From NCBI GenBank assembly GCA_001872985.1, contig MNYA01000049.1:1-6166 (forward strand): a DNA stretch of 6,166 nt. Direction: 5' to 3'. Made by a program: the position numbers and the translations under genes. Source of the stretch: a bacterium CG2_30_54_10 (GTDB lineage: Bacteria; Muiribacteriota; Ozemobacteria; Ozemobacterales; Ozemobacteraceae). The notes under the pieces are model-generated. The model saw only the letters and a list, made by a program, of their open reading frames with translations. It ran no database searches and was not told the DNA's origin. This document shows positions 5,949 to 6,166 of the stretch, piece after piece (positions within the stretch are counted from its first letter, which is position 1; the number at the start of each line of letters is the position of its first letter).

Positions 5949-6060
5949 GTAACTTCTCAATAATTCGGGGTAACAAGTAGACGCGGCATCTTGCCGCGTG
6001 GTTTTCAAGCGGCTGGAAGCCGCTTCTACTTTTTTTCTTCCCATCTTTTTGAGATGTTAC
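5949..6060 (+). mobile_element. MITE-like element A, 112 bp, IS66-like termini, perfect 8-bp duplication
   Basis: The left end (5949-5970) reads GTAACTTCTCAA then TAATTCGGGG. The complement of the right end (6060-6039) reads GTAACATCTCAA then AAAGATGGGA. These are inverted repeats with 16 of 22 identities and identical GTAAC tips. The perfect octamer AGGGCCAG flanks both sides, as expected from a transposition event. The centre is a pair of inverted REP hairpins (5977-6029) plus a seven-T run; there is no coding capacity. IS66-family elements are known for GTAA tips and 8-bp duplications, so mobilisation in trans by such a transposase is the best inference. No transposase is in the window. 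The intact duplication suggests a more recent insertion than the related element at 2467-2622. Confidence 0.82.
5977..6029. repeat. Pair of inverted GTAG-type REP hairpins (BIME-like)
   Basis: Unit 1 (5977-5999, plus) is GTAG followed by stem ACGCGGCA, loop TCT and stem TGCCGCGT. Unit 2 (6029-6007, minus) is GTAG followed by stem AAGCGGCT, loop TCC and stem AGCCGCTT. The spacer is the 7 nt GGTTTTC. The units agree at 18 of 23 positions, and four of the five differences form two compensated base pairs (C-G to A-T, A-T to T-A). A 5' GTAG tetranucleotide is typical of REP elements linked to REP-associated tyrosine transposases; that link is inference here. Confidence 0.8.
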
Positions 6061-6068
6061 AGGGCCAG
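6061..6068 (+). repeat. Right copy of 8-bp target-site duplication of element A
   Basis: AGGGCCAG, identical to 5941-5948, directly abuts the right inverted repeat that ends at 6060. Confidence 0.85.
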
Positions 6069-6084
6069 CAACTAAAGGGAAAAA

Positions 6085-6166
6085 CTGGATCTTCAACTCC
6101 CGAACGGCGAGAAAGCGGTTGTTTCCTGCATTGCGGAAGTCGATCACCCGGGCCAGCGCGTGTTTT
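6085..6166 (-). pseudogene. Probable remnant of a type I restriction R-subunit-like gene (hsdR), truncated
   Basis: From the window edge the minus strand reads KHALARVIDFRNAGNNRFL and continues AVRELKIQ. The codons are mostly C- or G-ending, like a real gene. The pattern IDF-x-N-x-x-NN-x-F-x-x-V resembles the N-terminal region of type I restriction endonuclease R subunits, where it is normally followed by a segment like YRRRPDIVGFVNG. Here, after Gln at 6087-6085, the sequence turns into FFPLVAG and element A, with no trace of the nuclease or helicase motifs. If the identification is right, the gene is broken and only its 5' part survives beyond the window edge. The evidence is a short motif recognised from memory. 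Alternatively it could be the natural C-terminus of an unrelated protein. Confidence 0.42.

Noticed and set aside
5977..6036. REP hairpins plus seven-T run read as an intrinsic terminator
   Set aside because: On the plus strand no gene precedes it (the GNAT-like gene runs the other way), and on the minus strand no T-run follows. It is better explained as part of the mobile element.
1..6166. CRISPR array, tRNA or rRNA genes
   Set aside because: No regularly spaced direct repeats, cloverleaf with a conserved T-arm, or rRNA-like conserved stretches were seen on either strand.

Overview
The window looks like chromosomal DNA of a bacterium with moderate GC (I estimate slightly above 50 percent by eye). 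It uses sigma-54: the central regulator keeps an intact GAFTGA loop. No gene here allows a firm taxonomic placement. The mix of an orphan sigma-54 activator, an exported zinc-ribbon/TPR protein and short palindromic mobile elements would fit an environmental, possibly uncultured lineage, but that is only an impression.

Layout. Positions 1-1557 (minus) hold the N-terminal 519 codons of uvrB, cut by the window edge. Only 22 bp away and divergent is a complete M55-family D-aminopeptidase gene (dppA-like, 1580-2398, plus). Both starts lack a Shine-Dalgarno sequence at normal spacing, and each has a -10-like hexamer ending 7 nt before its ATG, so leaderless transcripts are plausible. A 300-bp gap (2399-2698) follows, between convergent genes. 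It holds a likely bidirectional terminator, a 156-bp MITE-like element and a pyrimidine-rich heptamer tract. Then come three minus-strand genes: a GNAT-like acyltransferase (5853-5005), an exported double-zinc-ribbon TPR protein (4941-4150), and a sigma-54 enhancer-binding protein (4144-2699). The last two are 5 bp apart and form an operon. It probably has its own sigma-70-type promoter, whose TTGACA box overlaps the GNAT stop codon. The right end (5854-6166) is accessory DNA: a second MITE-like element of 112 bp with a perfect 8-bp target duplication, next to a probable remnant of a type I restriction R-subunit gene.

The main discovery is the pair of non-autonomous elements (2467-2622 and 5949-6060). 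They share a distinct 'left' end (CTCAATAATTCGGGG) and a distinct 'right' end (CTCAAAAAGA.GGG), lie in opposite orientation, and are flanked by 8-bp direct repeats (8/8 and 6/8). Ends beginning GTA(A/T) and 8-bp duplications recall the IS66 family. The interiors are unrelated: one carries two inverted GTAG-type REP hairpins with compensatory base changes, the other a single 28-29 bp hairpin. They therefore look like one element family carrying interchangeable palindromic cargo.

Functionally, the TPR protein and the sigma-54 activator are the only pair whose arrangement argues for joint action, perhaps a sensing or envelope-related regulatory unit. The activator's N-terminal domain is not one I recognise. 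UvrB and the aminopeptidase appear to be independent housekeeping genes sharing a compact divergent start region.
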